NCBI GenBank assembly: GCA_902583445.1
Contig: CACHVZ010000005.1
Span: 1 to 64,000 of the forward strand
Source: an uncultured Bacteroidota bacterium
GTDB lineage: Bacteria; Bacteroidota; Bacteroidia; Flavobacteriales; Flavobacteriaceae
DNA: 64,000 nucleotides
Direction of reading: 5' to 3'
Both the position numbers and the translations under genes were made by a program. Shown piece after piece: positions 56,195-64,000 of this stretch. Position 1 is the stretch's first letter. Each line of letters starts with the position of its first letter. The notes beneath the pieces were generated by a model, which saw only the letters and a list, made by a program, of their open reading frames with translations, did not search any database and was not told where the DNA came from.

Positions 56195-57013
56195 TTAAAT
56201 GGGTATGTTGTCTATAAGTCGTGTTTTCCCAATCCAGCAAGCTATAAAAATCCTTTTCCCATCTTCCACTAAAAATTTTGAGTACCTGCCAAGATCATCT
56301 ATTTCAAAATACTCTAATTTGCAACAGTTTAAGCTATTCAATTTCTCTTTAACCTTCTCTCTAATCTCCTCAACAGAATAACTTATATACATTTTTTTTG
56401 CTTTAAACAATAATTTATTTATTTCTCTAGCATCACCTTTCTCTTCTTTACTCATCAAATTATTTCTTGAACTTAAAGCTAAACCAAATTTATCTCTAAT
56501 TGTCTCGCATCCAATTATTTTTATCCTTAATTTAAGTTTTTTAACAAGAGCTTTAATAATTAGTAATTGTTGAAAATCTTTCTCTCCAAAATAAGCATTA
56601 TTTGGTTTAAACATTGTAAACAGCTTTTGAACTATAGTTGCAACACCATTAAAATGACCAGGCCTATATTTACCTTCCATAACTTTACCTAATTCATCAA
56701 AGTCGTAATCTTTTGAAGTCATTTTGTCATAAACATCATTGTCAGAAGGGTTGTAGACAATAATGTCCTTAAAATCTCTAAGCTTTTCAAGATCCTTATC
56801 AATATTTCTTGGATATGCTTTTAAATCTTCTTTATTATTAAACTGAGTAGGGTTTATGTATATTGAAACTATTACCTGATTATTATCATTTAATGCTTTT
56901 TTTACTAATGATAGGTGACCATCATGAAGCGATCCCATTGTAGGTACTATACCAATTAAACTTTGATTATTTATTGATTTTAAAAGTTCTTTATTAGAAG
57001 AAAAAACTCTCAA
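56195..57013 (-). CDS. panC: Pantothenate synthetase
   Basis: Joins pantoate and beta-alanine with ATP. 272 residues with VPTMGSLHDGHLSLVKKAL, VSIYINPTQFNNKEDL, EGKYRPGHFNGVATIVQKLF, NAYFGEKDFQQL and LALSSRNNLMS. First gene of a five-gene minus-strand operon with the LPG synthase TM protein, gdhA, recO and a TonB receptor. The aspartate decarboxylase gene panD, often adjacent in relatives, is not present in this window. Confidence 0.96.
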   Translation of the reverse strand: MRVFSSNKELLKSINNQSLIGIVPTMGSLHDGHLSLVKKALNDNNQVIVSIYINPTQFNNKEDLKAYPRNIDKDLEKLRDFKDIIVYNPSDNDVYDKMTSKDYDFDELGKVMEGKYRPGHFNGVATIVQKLFTMFKPNNAYFGEKDFQQLLIIKALVKKLKLRIKIIGCETIRDKFGLALSSRNNLMSKEEKGDAREINKLLFKAKKMYISYSVEEIREKVKEKLNSLNCCKLEYFEIDDLGRYSKFLVEDGKRIFIACWIGKTRLIDNIPI

Positions 57014-57069
57014 TTTTGAGAAATTAATTTAAAGATAGGGTTTTTATATACTTACTCTTATAATTTTCG

Positions 57070-57077
57070 TAATTTTG
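57070..57077 (+). promoter_or_regulatory. Candidate -7 box for the glycogen-synthase-like gene
   Basis: TAATTTTG matches TAnnTTTG and lies 25 nt before the TTG start at 57103. No good -33 element is seen. Confidence 0.42.
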
Positions 57078-57102
57078 CCATGCTATAGCCAATATTTAGA
57101 TT

Positions 57103-57912
57103 TTGAAGTTACTTAAAGATAAAAAGGTACTTGTCATATCCTCCGAGGTAGTTCCTTATTTACCTCAGACAGAGAAAGCAGTTAATTCATTTACAATTTC
57201 AAAGAAAATAAATGATAGTGGGGGAATGACTAGAATCTTTATGCCTAAATATGGAATTATCAACGAAAGAAGACATCAGCTTCATGAAGTTATTAGGCTG
57301 TCTGGGATGAACATGATTATAGATGATCAATATATGCCACTTATCATTAAGGTTGCATCAATACCGAAAGAGAGAATGCAAGTCTATTTTATAGATAATG
57401 AGGAATATTTTAAAAGGAAAGATCTTTTACTAGATAAAAATGACAAACTATTAAAAGATAATGATGAGAGAATGATTTTTTTTACAAAAGGAGTAATAGA
57501 AACAGTGAAAAGGCTTAATTGGTCTCCAGATATTATCTATCTTCATGGCTGGTTTACTTCTCTTTTCCCTTTGTATTTAAAAAAGCTATATGCGGATGAG
57601 CCAATATTTGAAAATAGCAAGATAGTTTCATCACTATACTCTAATGCCTTTAGTGGATCTTTATCAAAAAAGCTTGCTGAAAAAATTCATTTCGACGGAA
57701 TTGACATGAATCTAGACTCAATTTCAGAGCCTGATTTTATTGCCTTAAGTAATTTGATGGTTAAGCTCTCTGATTCGGTAGTTTTGTCATCAGAAAATAT
57801 TGACAAGGATATTCTGGACTCAATAAAAGATAACTTTAAAGACTGTCTTTCATTTAAAGAATATTCTAAAGATAATAAATTAATAGATTTTTTATTAAAA
57901 AATACTGGTTAA
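57103..57912 (+). CDS. Glycogen-synthase-like protein (N-terminal GT5 domain only)
   Basis: 269 residues from a TTG start. It resembles only the N-terminal Rossmann domain of glycogen/starch synthase: KKVLVISSEVVPYLPQTEKAVNSFTISKKINDSGGMTRIFMPKYG, HGWFTSLFPLYLKKLYADEP. The catalytic KxGGLGDV motif near the start is missing, and the whole C-terminal ADP-glucose-binding domain is absent, yet this short form occurs next to panC across Flavobacteriia. It is therefore probably not a glycogen synthase. Divergent from panC; one-base overlap with the DUF4270 gene. Confidence 0.85.
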   Translation: MKLLKDKKVLVISSEVVPYLPQTEKAVNSFTISKKINDSGGMTRIFMPKYGIINERRHQLHEVIRLSGMNMIIDDQYMPLIIKVASIPKERMQVYFIDNEEYFKRKDLLLDKNDKLLKDNDERMIFFTKGVIETVKRLNWSPDIIYLHGWFTSLFPLYLKKLYADEPIFENSKIVSSLYSNAFSGSLSKKLAEKIHFDGIDMNLDSISEPDFIALSNLMVKLSDSVVLSSENIDKDILDSIKDNFKDCLSFKEYSKDNKLIDFLLKNTG

Positions 57913-59738
57913 TGAACTTGAGAGTTATTACGGCAATCCCTTTTATTATTATATTTTTTTTATTTGGATCGTGTAATAAAGATTATTATTCTGTTGGAAT
58001 TGAAATATTTGATGATCAATTTGAAGATTTAAAAGTAGAGACTTTTCCAATTTTCTCATATCAAGAGTCTATGGATAAAGTTCAGACAAATAACTTAAGT
58101 AATGTTCATTTAGGCTCTTATAATGATAGCTTTTTTGGTAAGATAAATTCAAGTTTTATATCACAATTAGATATCTCTTCCTTTCAATTTTTTGGAGATT
58201 TAACTCAAGATCAAGAAAACAATGGCAGCCAACTTAATTTTATTAATGAAAATGAACAATTAAAAGCAGTTTATCTTGATTTGCCATTCTTTAATAATAC
58301 TAATGATAAAGATAATGATGGAGTAATTGATTTATATGATGTTGATCCAAACAATAGTTCAAGTGACTCGGATAATGATGGTTTATCTGATATTCTTGAG
58401 ACACAAGCTGGAACAAACCCTTTAAGTGCAGATACAGATAACGACGGAATTTTAGATCCAGATGACCCTGAAATTAACGGATATAATGCTGAAAGACAAG
58501 TATATGAGATTGACTCTATATTTGGGAACAGAAATGCTGACTTTAATCTTGAGGTTTATGAGTTAACTTATCATTTAAGCTCTTTAGACCCAGCAAATAA
58601 TTTTGAAACTTTTAAAGAATATTATTCTGATGACGATTTCTATGAAAAAGGATTCTCTGGAAGAAAATTTTATGATGGCAAGGTTTCTCTTGACTTAAAT
58701 GATATCCCAGTCTTTTTTAAAGAAGATGATCCGTCTACCGAAGATATTGATGAGTTAAATGAGATAGATTATTTTGAAACGCCAAGAATAAGAGTTTCTC
58801 TTGATAAAGATTACTTCCAACGAGCAATTGTTAACAAGGAGGGAACAGAAGACTTACAGAATCCATCTAATTTTAATAATAGCTTCAGGGGGTTAATAGT
58901 AAAAGCTAGCAATTTCTCTGACGACCTTTATATGCTATTAGATATTTTTAATGCAAGACTTGTCTTTGAATATGAGTATGATGTCTATAATAATAATGGA
59001 ACAAGTAGCGAGCTATCTGATGATTTTACTGAGATAAAAGAAAAAACAAGTATTATTCCTCTAGGAGGTATAACAATCAATCTATTTAATCATAAAGATT
59101 TTAATCAAGAGATCACAAATGAAATTAACTTATCAAAGGAGAACATTCCATCCAAAAAATTATATGTGAATGGCTCTAAATTTGTATCAAAACTAAAATT
59201 ATTTACCTCAGATAATTCTATCTCTGACGATCTCATGGAGCTCAAGTCAAAAAATATTTTAATTAATGAAGCGAACATTGTATTGCATTTAGACCAAAAT
59301 ATTCACAGAGAAAATTATCAATATCTTCCGAACAGATTATACTTATATTCTTATAATAACGGAGAACCAATTGAGGATTATAATAAAGACTTTACTATAG
59401 ATTACGAAGTTGGTGCAGTAAATGCAAATAAATATTTATTTGGCGGCTTTTTGCAATATGACACAAATAATAATCCAACTAGCTATAAGTTTAATGTTAC
59501 TAACCATGTTTCTAATATTATTAGACACGACTCTTTAAATATAGACTTAGGGCTAACACTTACATCTAACATTGAAAACTCATTTGTTCGAAAAGCATAT
59601 ACATCAGATCTTAAAAAAGTTAATATACCTGATGCTTCTATTTCAGTTCCATTTCCTGTTGCTTTATATGGTTCTAATATTGATGAGAACAACTTATCCA
59701 ACAAGCTTAAGTTAGAGGTTATTTACTCTGAATATTAG
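57912..59738 (+). CDS. DUF4270 lipoprotein with thrombospondin type 3-like repeats
   Basis: 608 residues; lipobox LFGSC gives Cys21. DUF4270 features include the opening DYYSVGIEIFDDQ and the VHLGSYNDSFFGKINSSFISQL block. Within it, at about residues 135-190, is an Asp/Asn-rich stretch of Ca-binding repeats: NDKDNDGVIDLYDVDPN, SDSDNDGLSDILETQAGTNP, ADTDNDGILDPDDPE. This fits an outer-membrane or surface lipoprotein stabilised by calcium, suitable for seawater. Function of the family is not known. Follows the glycogen-synthase-like gene with a one-base overlap. Confidence 0.88.
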   Translation: MNLRVITAIPFIIIFFLFGSCNKDYYSVGIEIFDDQFEDLKVETFPIFSYQESMDKVQTNNLSNVHLGSYNDSFFGKINSSFISQLDISSFQFFGDLTQDQENNGSQLNFINENEQLKAVYLDLPFFNNTNDKDNDGVIDLYDVDPNNSSSDSDNDGLSDILETQAGTNPLSADTDNDGILDPDDPEINGYNAERQVYEIDSIFGNRNADFNLEVYELTYHLSSLDPANNFETFKEYYSDDDFYEKGFSGRKFYDGKVSLDLNDIPVFFKEDDPSTEDIDELNEIDYFETPRIRVSLDKDYFQRAIVNKEGTEDLQNPSNFNNSFRGLIVKASNFSDDLYMLLDIFNARLVFEYEYDVYNNNGTSSELSDDFTEIKEKTSIIPLGGITINLFNHKDFNQEITNEINLSKENIPSKKLYVNGSKFVSKLKLFTSDNSISDDLMELKSKNILINEANIVLHLDQNIHRENYQYLPNRLYLYSYNNGEPIEDYNKDFTIDYEVGAVNANKYLFGGFLQYDTNNNPTSYKFNVTNHVSNIIRHDSLNIDLGLTLTSNIENSFVRKAYTSDLKKVNIPDASISVPFPVALYGSNIDENNLSNKLKLEVIYSEY

Positions 59739-59876
59739 AAAAATCTATTAATTAAGTAATTTACATAATATATATCTATACAAATATTTAATAAATATAT
59801 TTTTTTGAATATTGTTAAATAATATACATGTTACCATAATAAAAAATTATGAAAAAATTTTTTCAATAGTATAAAA

Positions 59877-60827
59877 CTATACTTTAGCTTTAAGTTCTTG
59901 TATAAGTCTAGGTATAACCTCAAAAGCATCTCCCACAACACCATAGTCAGCTGCTTTAAAAAAGGGAGCTTCAGGATCACTATTTATTACTACTTTAACT
60001 TTAGATGAATTTATTCCTGCTAAGTGTTGAATTGCTCCAGAAATTCCTATAGCTATGTATAAATTAGAAGATACGGGCTTTCCTGTTTGCCCTACATGTT
60101 CGCTATGAGGTCTCCAACCCATATCTGAGACTGGTTTCGAGCAGGCTGTAGCCGCTCCTAGCAAACCAGCTAGTTCCTCTATCATTTTCCAATTTTCAGG
60201 ACCTTTTAAACCCCTTCCAGCAGAAACAACTATATCAGCATCTGCAATTGTCACACTCCCAGATTGCTTTTCAATATTTGTTACTTTATGATTAGTTTCA
60301 ATTTCATCAACTTTAAACTCTTCTTGTGAACCCTTACCTTCTTTTTCAAAGATCCCATATGAATTGGATGAAATACTAATTATTTTTAAATCACCCTTAA
60401 GTTCAGTAGAAGAAAATGCTTTGTTAGTGAAACAACTTCTTTTTACAATAAATGGATTTATACTTTCAGGAAGTTCAACTACATTAGAAATGTAGGACCC
60501 ATAAGTATATCCAGCTAAATATGCGCCTAAATATTTTGAGTCAGCAGATGATGATAATATTACAGTAGATACATTTTCAGTTTCTATAACTTTTAATAAT
60601 AAAGTTGAATATACCTTACAAGTAAACTCTTGAGAGTTCTGACTTTCAATATTGAAAATTTTATCAGCACCAAAATTTTTTAATTTTTGGGAATTTGAAC
60701 AATTAAATGTCACGCAAATTAATTCAACTCCCATTTTATCTGCAAGAGACTTTCCATATGAGACAGCTTCATATGAAGATTTTTTAAAACTGTTTTTCTC
60801 TGATTCTGAATATACTAATACTGACAT
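59877..60827 (-). CDS. etfA: Electron transfer flavoprotein alpha subunit
   Basis: 316 residues. The C-terminal FAD-binding domain is complete: SAGRGLKGPENWKMIEELAGLLGAATACSKPVSDMGWRPHSEHVGQTGKPVSSNLYIAIGISGAIQHLAGI and VINSDPEAPFFKAADYGVVGD. Accepts electrons from acyl-CoA and other dehydrogenases and passes them to ETF:quinone oxidoreductase. Third gene of the HMG-CoA synthase-etfB-etfA unit; 2 nt after etfB. About 138 bp of AT-rich DNA separates its stop from that of the convergent DUF4270 gene; this contains a perfect 16-bp palindrome TGAAAAAATTTTTTCA (59850-59865). Confidence 0.97.
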   Translation of the reverse strand: MSVLVYSESEKNSFKKSSYEAVSYGKSLADKMGVELICVTFNCSNSQKLKNFGADKIFNIESQNSQEFTCKVYSTLLLKVIETENVSTVILSSSADSKYLGAYLAGYTYGSYISNVVELPESINPFIVKRSCFTNKAFSSTELKGDLKIISISSNSYGIFEKEGKGSQEEFKVDEIETNHKVTNIEKQSGSVTIADADIVVSAGRGLKGPENWKMIEELAGLLGAATACSKPVSDMGWRPHSEHVGQTGKPVSSNLYIAIGISGAIQHLAGINSSKVKVVINSDPEAPFFKAADYGVVGDAFEVIPRLIQELKAKV

Positions 60828-60829
60828 AT

Positions 60830-61576
60830 CTATAATACTTTGGCTTCGTTTTCTAATAAGTCAATAAGCTTATCAATCTCATCTGCATTTATTAGTTTTA
60901 CTTCACCTTTTTCTTCAGGTTTAAAAAACTTCTTATCAACTGCTTGATTACTAAAATCTTTTGATTCTATTACTTCTAATGGCTTTTGACGTGCCATCAT
61001 AATACCTCTCATGTTGGGAATAATTAAATCACTTTCCTCGACCAGACCTTTTTGGGCACCTATTACAATTGGTAATTTACATTCACTAGTTTCTATTCCA
61101 CCAGAGATCTCTCTTGAACATTTTACATCATCAGAGTTTATATCAAGACTAACACAATTTGTAATAAAATTATAATCTAAATAACCAGCAAGAAGACCTG
61201 GGACTAGACCACCATTGTAGTCAATTGACTCTCTTCCACAAATAATTACATCATAATTAATTTCATTACAGTGGGCTTCAATTTCCTTTGCAACAGAGTA
61301 TGCATCTAAAGCTTCACAGTCAATCCTAATAGCATTGTCAGCTCCAATTGCAAGACATTTTCTAAGTATAGCCTCTGAAGAAATATCACCAACAGTAAGA
61401 GCTGTAACAGAAGCATTATTAGATTCTTTCATCCAAACAGCTTTAGTCAGTCCAAATTCATCGTTTGGATTAATTATAAATTGAACACCATTTTTATCAA
61501 ACTTTGAATCAGAGTCAGTAAAATTGATTTTTGAAGTTGTGTCAGGGACATTACTTATACAAACTAATATCTTCAT
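60830..61576 (-). CDS. etfB: Electron transfer flavoprotein beta subunit
   Basis: 248 residues with the AMP-binding ETF beta signature: MKILVCISNVPDTTSKI, FIINPNDEFGLTKAVWMKE, VTALTVGDISSEAILRKCLAIGADNAIRID, VIICGRESIDYNGGLVPGLLAGYL and the recognition loop region IPNMRGIMMARQKPLEVIE. Partner of etfA. It begins 5 nt after the HMG-CoA synthase stop. Confidence 0.97.
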   Translation of the reverse strand: MKILVCISNVPDTTSKINFTDSDSKFDKNGVQFIINPNDEFGLTKAVWMKESNNASVTALTVGDISSEAILRKCLAIGADNAIRIDCEALDAYSVAKEIEAHCNEINYDVIICGRESIDYNGGLVPGLLAGYLDYNFITNCVSLDINSDDVKCSREISGGIETSECKLPIVIGAQKGLVEESDLIIPNMRGIMMARQKPLEVIESKDFSNQAVDKKFFKPEEKGEVKLINADEIDKLIDLLENEAKVL

Positions 61577-61581
61577 AAAAT

Positions 61582-63024
61582 TTAATATTTAAAATAATTT
61601 CTAAGACCCTCAGTAAATTCACCCTTGTCAATTTTCTTCAACTTGATAATCCCTTGGTTATTGTTAATATTAGATGAAACCTTTCTTTTGTGAAGTTGCT
61701 CATAGATATCTATGCTAATTTTTTTTCTAGAATCTAAATTTTGAAATAAATTAATTTTTCCAATTTTATCCTTCCAATTATTTTGGATAGTGCCTTCAAA
61801 AATCTTTGCTTTAGAACCGCTACCATAACTAATAAATCCAATCTTTTTATTAGCAAGTTCATTACCATTTGATGATGCCTCAACTAGTGAACTAATTAAT
61901 GACATAAAAATTGAGGCGGTGTACATATTTCCAATCTCAGAAGATGCCTTTTCGCCAGGAGCGATCTTTTGATCAACAAAATTTTTATAGACACTAGATT
62001 TTGAAACTTTTTTTATCCATTCTTTATCTATCTCAGACTTTGGATTACCTACTTCTGAGTATATATTCTCAGAATATCCATTTTTTTCCATCCATTCTAT
62101 CCATTTATGAGTTATCATTCTTCTACCATGATATGCATATGGAAGATGAAAAATTATATTTTCCCATTCTTTTAAAATATTTCTTTCATTTTGATTATTG
62201 AAATCATCAATTGCTTCATAAACCCTTGCCCTATAACTTTCATTAGAAAACTGACCTTCAAAAATAGGCTCTTCCTTGTATACTTCAATAATATCGTTTG
62301 TATCAGACCAGAATTTTGATTGAGTATTTTCTAATAAGGTTTCCGCTTCCTCTTGGGATACTTCTTTATCAAGAATTTTTGCTGCCTCTATTAAAATATT
62401 AGCTTTTTTATATTGTCTTCTTGGCTTAAAAAAATCACCAATACCTTTTGTTGAAACTCCCCAAGATCCATTAAATAAAATAATGGATGGATTTTCGCAG
62501 ATAAGCATTGATACAGAACCAGCACCTTGTGTATATTCTCCACTAGAGTTAAGCTCGTATTTCGCTATATCTGATGCTATAACAACTGCTTTTCTATTAT
62601 CACCATTTTTAACCCAATCACAGCAGTTTTGAAGCGCATCTACAGCACCTGCACAGGCAAATGTTAGATCAACAATATCACAATTCATAAAACATCTTTC
62701 CCCATATTTATCCTTGAATATTTCTTCAAGTATTTCAACAACATAGGATGATGTTGGTTTAGAGGAGTCAACACCACTCTCGGTTCCTAAATAAACTCTT
62801 CCAATTTCTTTAGGATTAATATTGTTTTCCGATATCAGTCTAAAAAGTGAATTTGCAGCAATGGATGCAGCGTCTTCATCAAAGTCAGGAGTTGCCATTT
62901 TTTTTAACCCCAATCCATGTACTAGTTTTTCAGCTGGGATATTTCTCTTCTTAGCCAATTCCTTAATATCTACATAAAGAGATGGAACATAATATGCTAA
63001 AGAGTCAATACCTACTTTTTTCAT
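61582..63024 (-). CDS. Hydroxymethylglutaryl-CoA synthase
   Basis: Condenses acetyl-CoA with acetoacetyl-CoA to HMG-CoA, feeding the mevalonate route to isoprenoids used by Flavobacteriia. 480 residues from the ATG at 63024; a 15-codon longer frame would include the promoter box, so the shorter start is right. Catalytic Glu82 lies in GTESGVDSSKPTSSY, Cys124 in DLTFACAGAVDALQN and His in FHLPYAYHGRRM. A KYELNSSGEYTQGAGSVSMLI block is typical of bacterial forms. A near-ideal promoter precedes it. Confidence 0.93.
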   Translation of the reverse strand: MKKVGIDSLAYYVPSLYVDIKELAKKRNIPAEKLVHGLGLKKMATPDFDEDAASIAANSLFRLISENNINPKEIGRVYLGTESGVDSSKPTSSYVVEILEEIFKDKYGERCFMNCDIVDLTFACAGAVDALQNCCDWVKNGDNRKAVVIASDIAKYELNSSGEYTQGAGSVSMLICENPSIILFNGSWGVSTKGIGDFFKPRRQYKKANILIEAAKILDKEVSQEEAETLLENTQSKFWSDTNDIIEVYKEEPIFEGQFSNESYRARVYEAIDDFNNQNERNILKEWENIIFHLPYAYHGRRMITHKWIEWMEKNGYSENIYSEVGNPKSEIDKEWIKKVSKSSVYKNFVDQKIAPGEKASSEIGNMYTASIFMSLISSLVEASSNGNELANKKIGFISYGSGSKAKIFEGTIQNNWKDKIGKINLFQNLDSRKKISIDIYEQLHKRKVSSNINNNQGIIKLKKIDKGEFTEGLRNYFKY

Positions 63025-63040
63025 TGCTAATACTAAGCTC

Positions 63041-63070
63041 CAAATATAGTTACATAAATGCTTATCCAAA
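63041..63070 (-). promoter_or_regulatory. Promoter of the HMG-CoA synthase-etfB-etfA operon
   Basis: On the minus strand TTTG (63070-63067), an 18-nt spacer, then TATATTTG (63048-63041): both Bacteroidetes elements at ideal spacing. The box ends 16 nt before the ATG at 63024. The -33 element lies in the T-run of the upstream receptor's terminator. Confidence 0.8.
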
Positions 63071-63098
63071 AAAAAAGAGCAACCAAAGTTGCTCTTTT
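63064..63098 (-). terminator. Terminator of the right-edge TonB receptor gene
   Basis: An 11-bp stem AAAAGAGCAAC / GTTGCTCTTTT with loop of 4 nt (63073-63098), followed leftward by a run of nine T. It is 24 nt past the receptor stop codon at 63122. Confidence 0.88.
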
Positions 63099-63121
63099 AA
63101 GATAAATTTATGAAGTGTTAT

Positions 63122-64000
63122 TTATAGGTCAAATGTAAGTTTACCTAAAATTCTTCTTCCAATTACAGGAAAGTTTCTGTAAACTTGATATTCTTGATTA
63201 AAAATGTTTGTTCCTGATAAATCAAATCTAAGTTTTGGAGAAAATTTATAACCCAAGTTGATATCAACTAGATTCTGCTCGTCAGTTGATCCAAATGAAA
63301 TTGAGTTATTTGAAAAGAAAGAATCTTTATGGTGAAACTTAGCTGACATATTAAATTTACTTGCTGTTGGAAAATAGTTAAACCCAATATTATATTGAAT
63401 TTTAGGTTTCTCAAGATATGTGTCAGATCCAAGGTTATCATCATTGCTTTCGCCGACAATCCACTCATTTTGACTTACCCAAGATGAGTTAAAAAATAAA
63501 TTTAAACCTTCATTTACGTAATAATCTAATGCAAGATCAATACCCCAGTGATCACGAGGAGCATTAAAATTTCTATATCCATAAGCTATATGTGTAATAC
63601 CATCACCCTGGGGGGCAGCAGATGATTCTTCAGCTCCTAAAGCAGAGAATGAATTAGGATTTCCTGCAAGAACGGTATCTATTAATCCTTGACCTCCTTG
63701 TGCAAATGCTCCTCCAACAAACTGAGCTATTTGTGGTCCATAAAGAGGTAATAGATCAGCTGCTACACCTGCACCAAGAGCAGAAGCAATTTCCTCATAA
63801 TTTTGCAAAGCATAAACAGTTCCTACTTGACCAAACTCTATTCCACCATTTCTCCAAAGTGTATAAAAGTCTAAACCAATGGACAATTTTTCACCAATAA
63901 TTCCTTTATATCCTATTTCCCATGACCTTACCTCTTCAAAACTTGTTGTTGATGTATTTCTATTTTCGGTAAAAGATTCTCCAGTTATTGGATTAACTCC
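63122..64000 (-). CDS. TonB-dependent receptor, C-terminal part (5' end outside window)
   Basis: About 293 residues are visible with no stop up to the right edge; the frame reads NPITGESFTENRNTSTTSFEEVRSWEIGYKG at the edge, typical of paired barrel strands and extracellular loops. A TTG at 63886 is inside the barrel and is not the start. The barrel continues with strands such as WGIDLALDYYVNEGLNLFFNSSW, KPKIQYNIGFNYFP, VDINLGYKFSPKLRFDLSGTNIFNQEYQVYRNFPVIGRRIL and the terminal LTFDL. Plug, N-terminal domain and possible partners lie outside, so the substrate is unknown. Confidence 0.9.
   Translation of the reverse strand, partial: GVNPITGESFTENRNTSTTSFEEVRSWEIGYKGIIGEKLSIGLDFYTLWRNGGIEFGQVGTVYALQNYEEIASALGAGVAADLLPLYGPQIAQFVGGAFAQGGQGLIDTVLAGNPNSFSALGAEESSAAPQGDGITHIAYGYRNFNAPRDHWGIDLALDYYVNEGLNLFFNSSWVSQNEWIVGESNDDNLGSDTYLEKPKIQYNIGFNYFPTASKFNMSAKFHHKDSFFSNNSISFGSTDEQNLVDINLGYKFSPKLRFDLSGTNIFNQEYQVYRNFPVIGRRILGKLTFDL

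Noticed and set aside
57103-57912. True glycogen synthase
   Set aside because: The donor-binding C-terminal domain and the KxGG motif are missing and no other glycogen gene is nearby.
59739-59876. Perfect palindrome TGAAAAAATTTTTTCA as terminator between convergent genes
   Set aside because: It has no loop and only A:T pairs apart from the ends, so it is unlikely to form a stable terminator hairpin.
63025-63069. Fifteen-codon N-terminal extension of HMG-CoA synthase
   Set aside because: The extension contains the -7 box and spacer of a near-ideal promoter; homologues begin at MKKVGID-like sequence.

Overview
The window reads as a stretch of chromosome from a free-living, AT-rich (roughly one third G+C by eye) marine-type member of the Bacteroidetes, most likely a streamlined Flavobacteriia/Flavobacteriaceae lineage. 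The evidence is four TonB-dependent receptors, two with an N-terminal carboxypeptidase-like domain; promoters of the Bacteroidetes form TAnnTTTG (best case TTTG-N18-TATATTTG before the HMG-CoA synthase gene); very short intergenic gaps; flavobacterial gene orders (rbfA-ABC permease, ileS-dksA-lspA, yceD-rpmF-fabH-accB-accC, recO next to gdhA and panC); DUF4270 and DUF3108 proteins; and a mevalonate-pathway HMG-CoA synthase. No integrase, transposase, phage gene or CRISPR array was seen.

Layout. 1-2.6 kb: a partial tRNA-dihydrouridine synthase, an rbfA-ABC permease operon and a CAU-anticodon tRNA. 2.7-8.6 kb: a TonB receptor followed by a beta-propeller phytase (a phytate or organophosphate uptake pair), an orphan DUF115/sialyltransferase-like protein, a 38-residue CDGSH-type protein, and about 420 bp of non-coding DNA with two minus-oriented terminator-like hairpins. 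8.6-18.8 kb: an SsuD-like flavin monooxygenase, an SSS-family symporter, an omega-amidase-like hydrolase, katG, and an operon of two beta-propeller proteins and a class V aminotransferase. 18.8-20.5 kb: a small XRE repressor gene whose upstream DNA carries four copies of an inverted-repeat operator, facing an operon of a YceI lipoprotein, a 26-residue CDGSH-type iron-sulfur peptide and an FMN reductase. 20.5-28.5 kb: a minus-strand operon (TIM-barrel isomerase, TIGR02206-like membrane protein, histidine phosphatase, frameshifted methyltransferase), three tandem secreted proteins of unknown function, a serine hydrolase with class A beta-lactamase motifs, an isopenicillin N synthase-like oxygenase and riboflavin synthase.

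28.5-64 kb is mostly housekeeping: pdxA; the fatty-acid start-up operon; asd-tdk; rsmI-recJ; a TonB receptor; uvrC-DUF3108-M23 peptidase-pgi; 5-formyl-THF cyclo-ligase; ileS-dksA-lspA; a five-gene operon panC-LPG synthase TM protein-gdhA-recO-TonB receptor; a degenerate glycogen-synthase-like protein with a DUF4270 lipoprotein; HMG-CoA synthase-etfB-etfA; and the C-terminal part of a further TonB receptor running off the right edge.

The strongest candidates for something undescribed are the two miniature CDGSH proteins, both too short for usual gene-calling thresholds. They share a one-residue-longer variant of the Fe-S motif. One is sealed into a YceI/flavin-reductase operon by 1-nt gap and overlap junctions, next to an XRE repressor with a multi-copy operator array. 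Also notable are the terminator that abuts the phytase start codon, a methyltransferase broken at an A7 run, and a 5' remnant of a Stealth-type capsule phosphotransferase gene.
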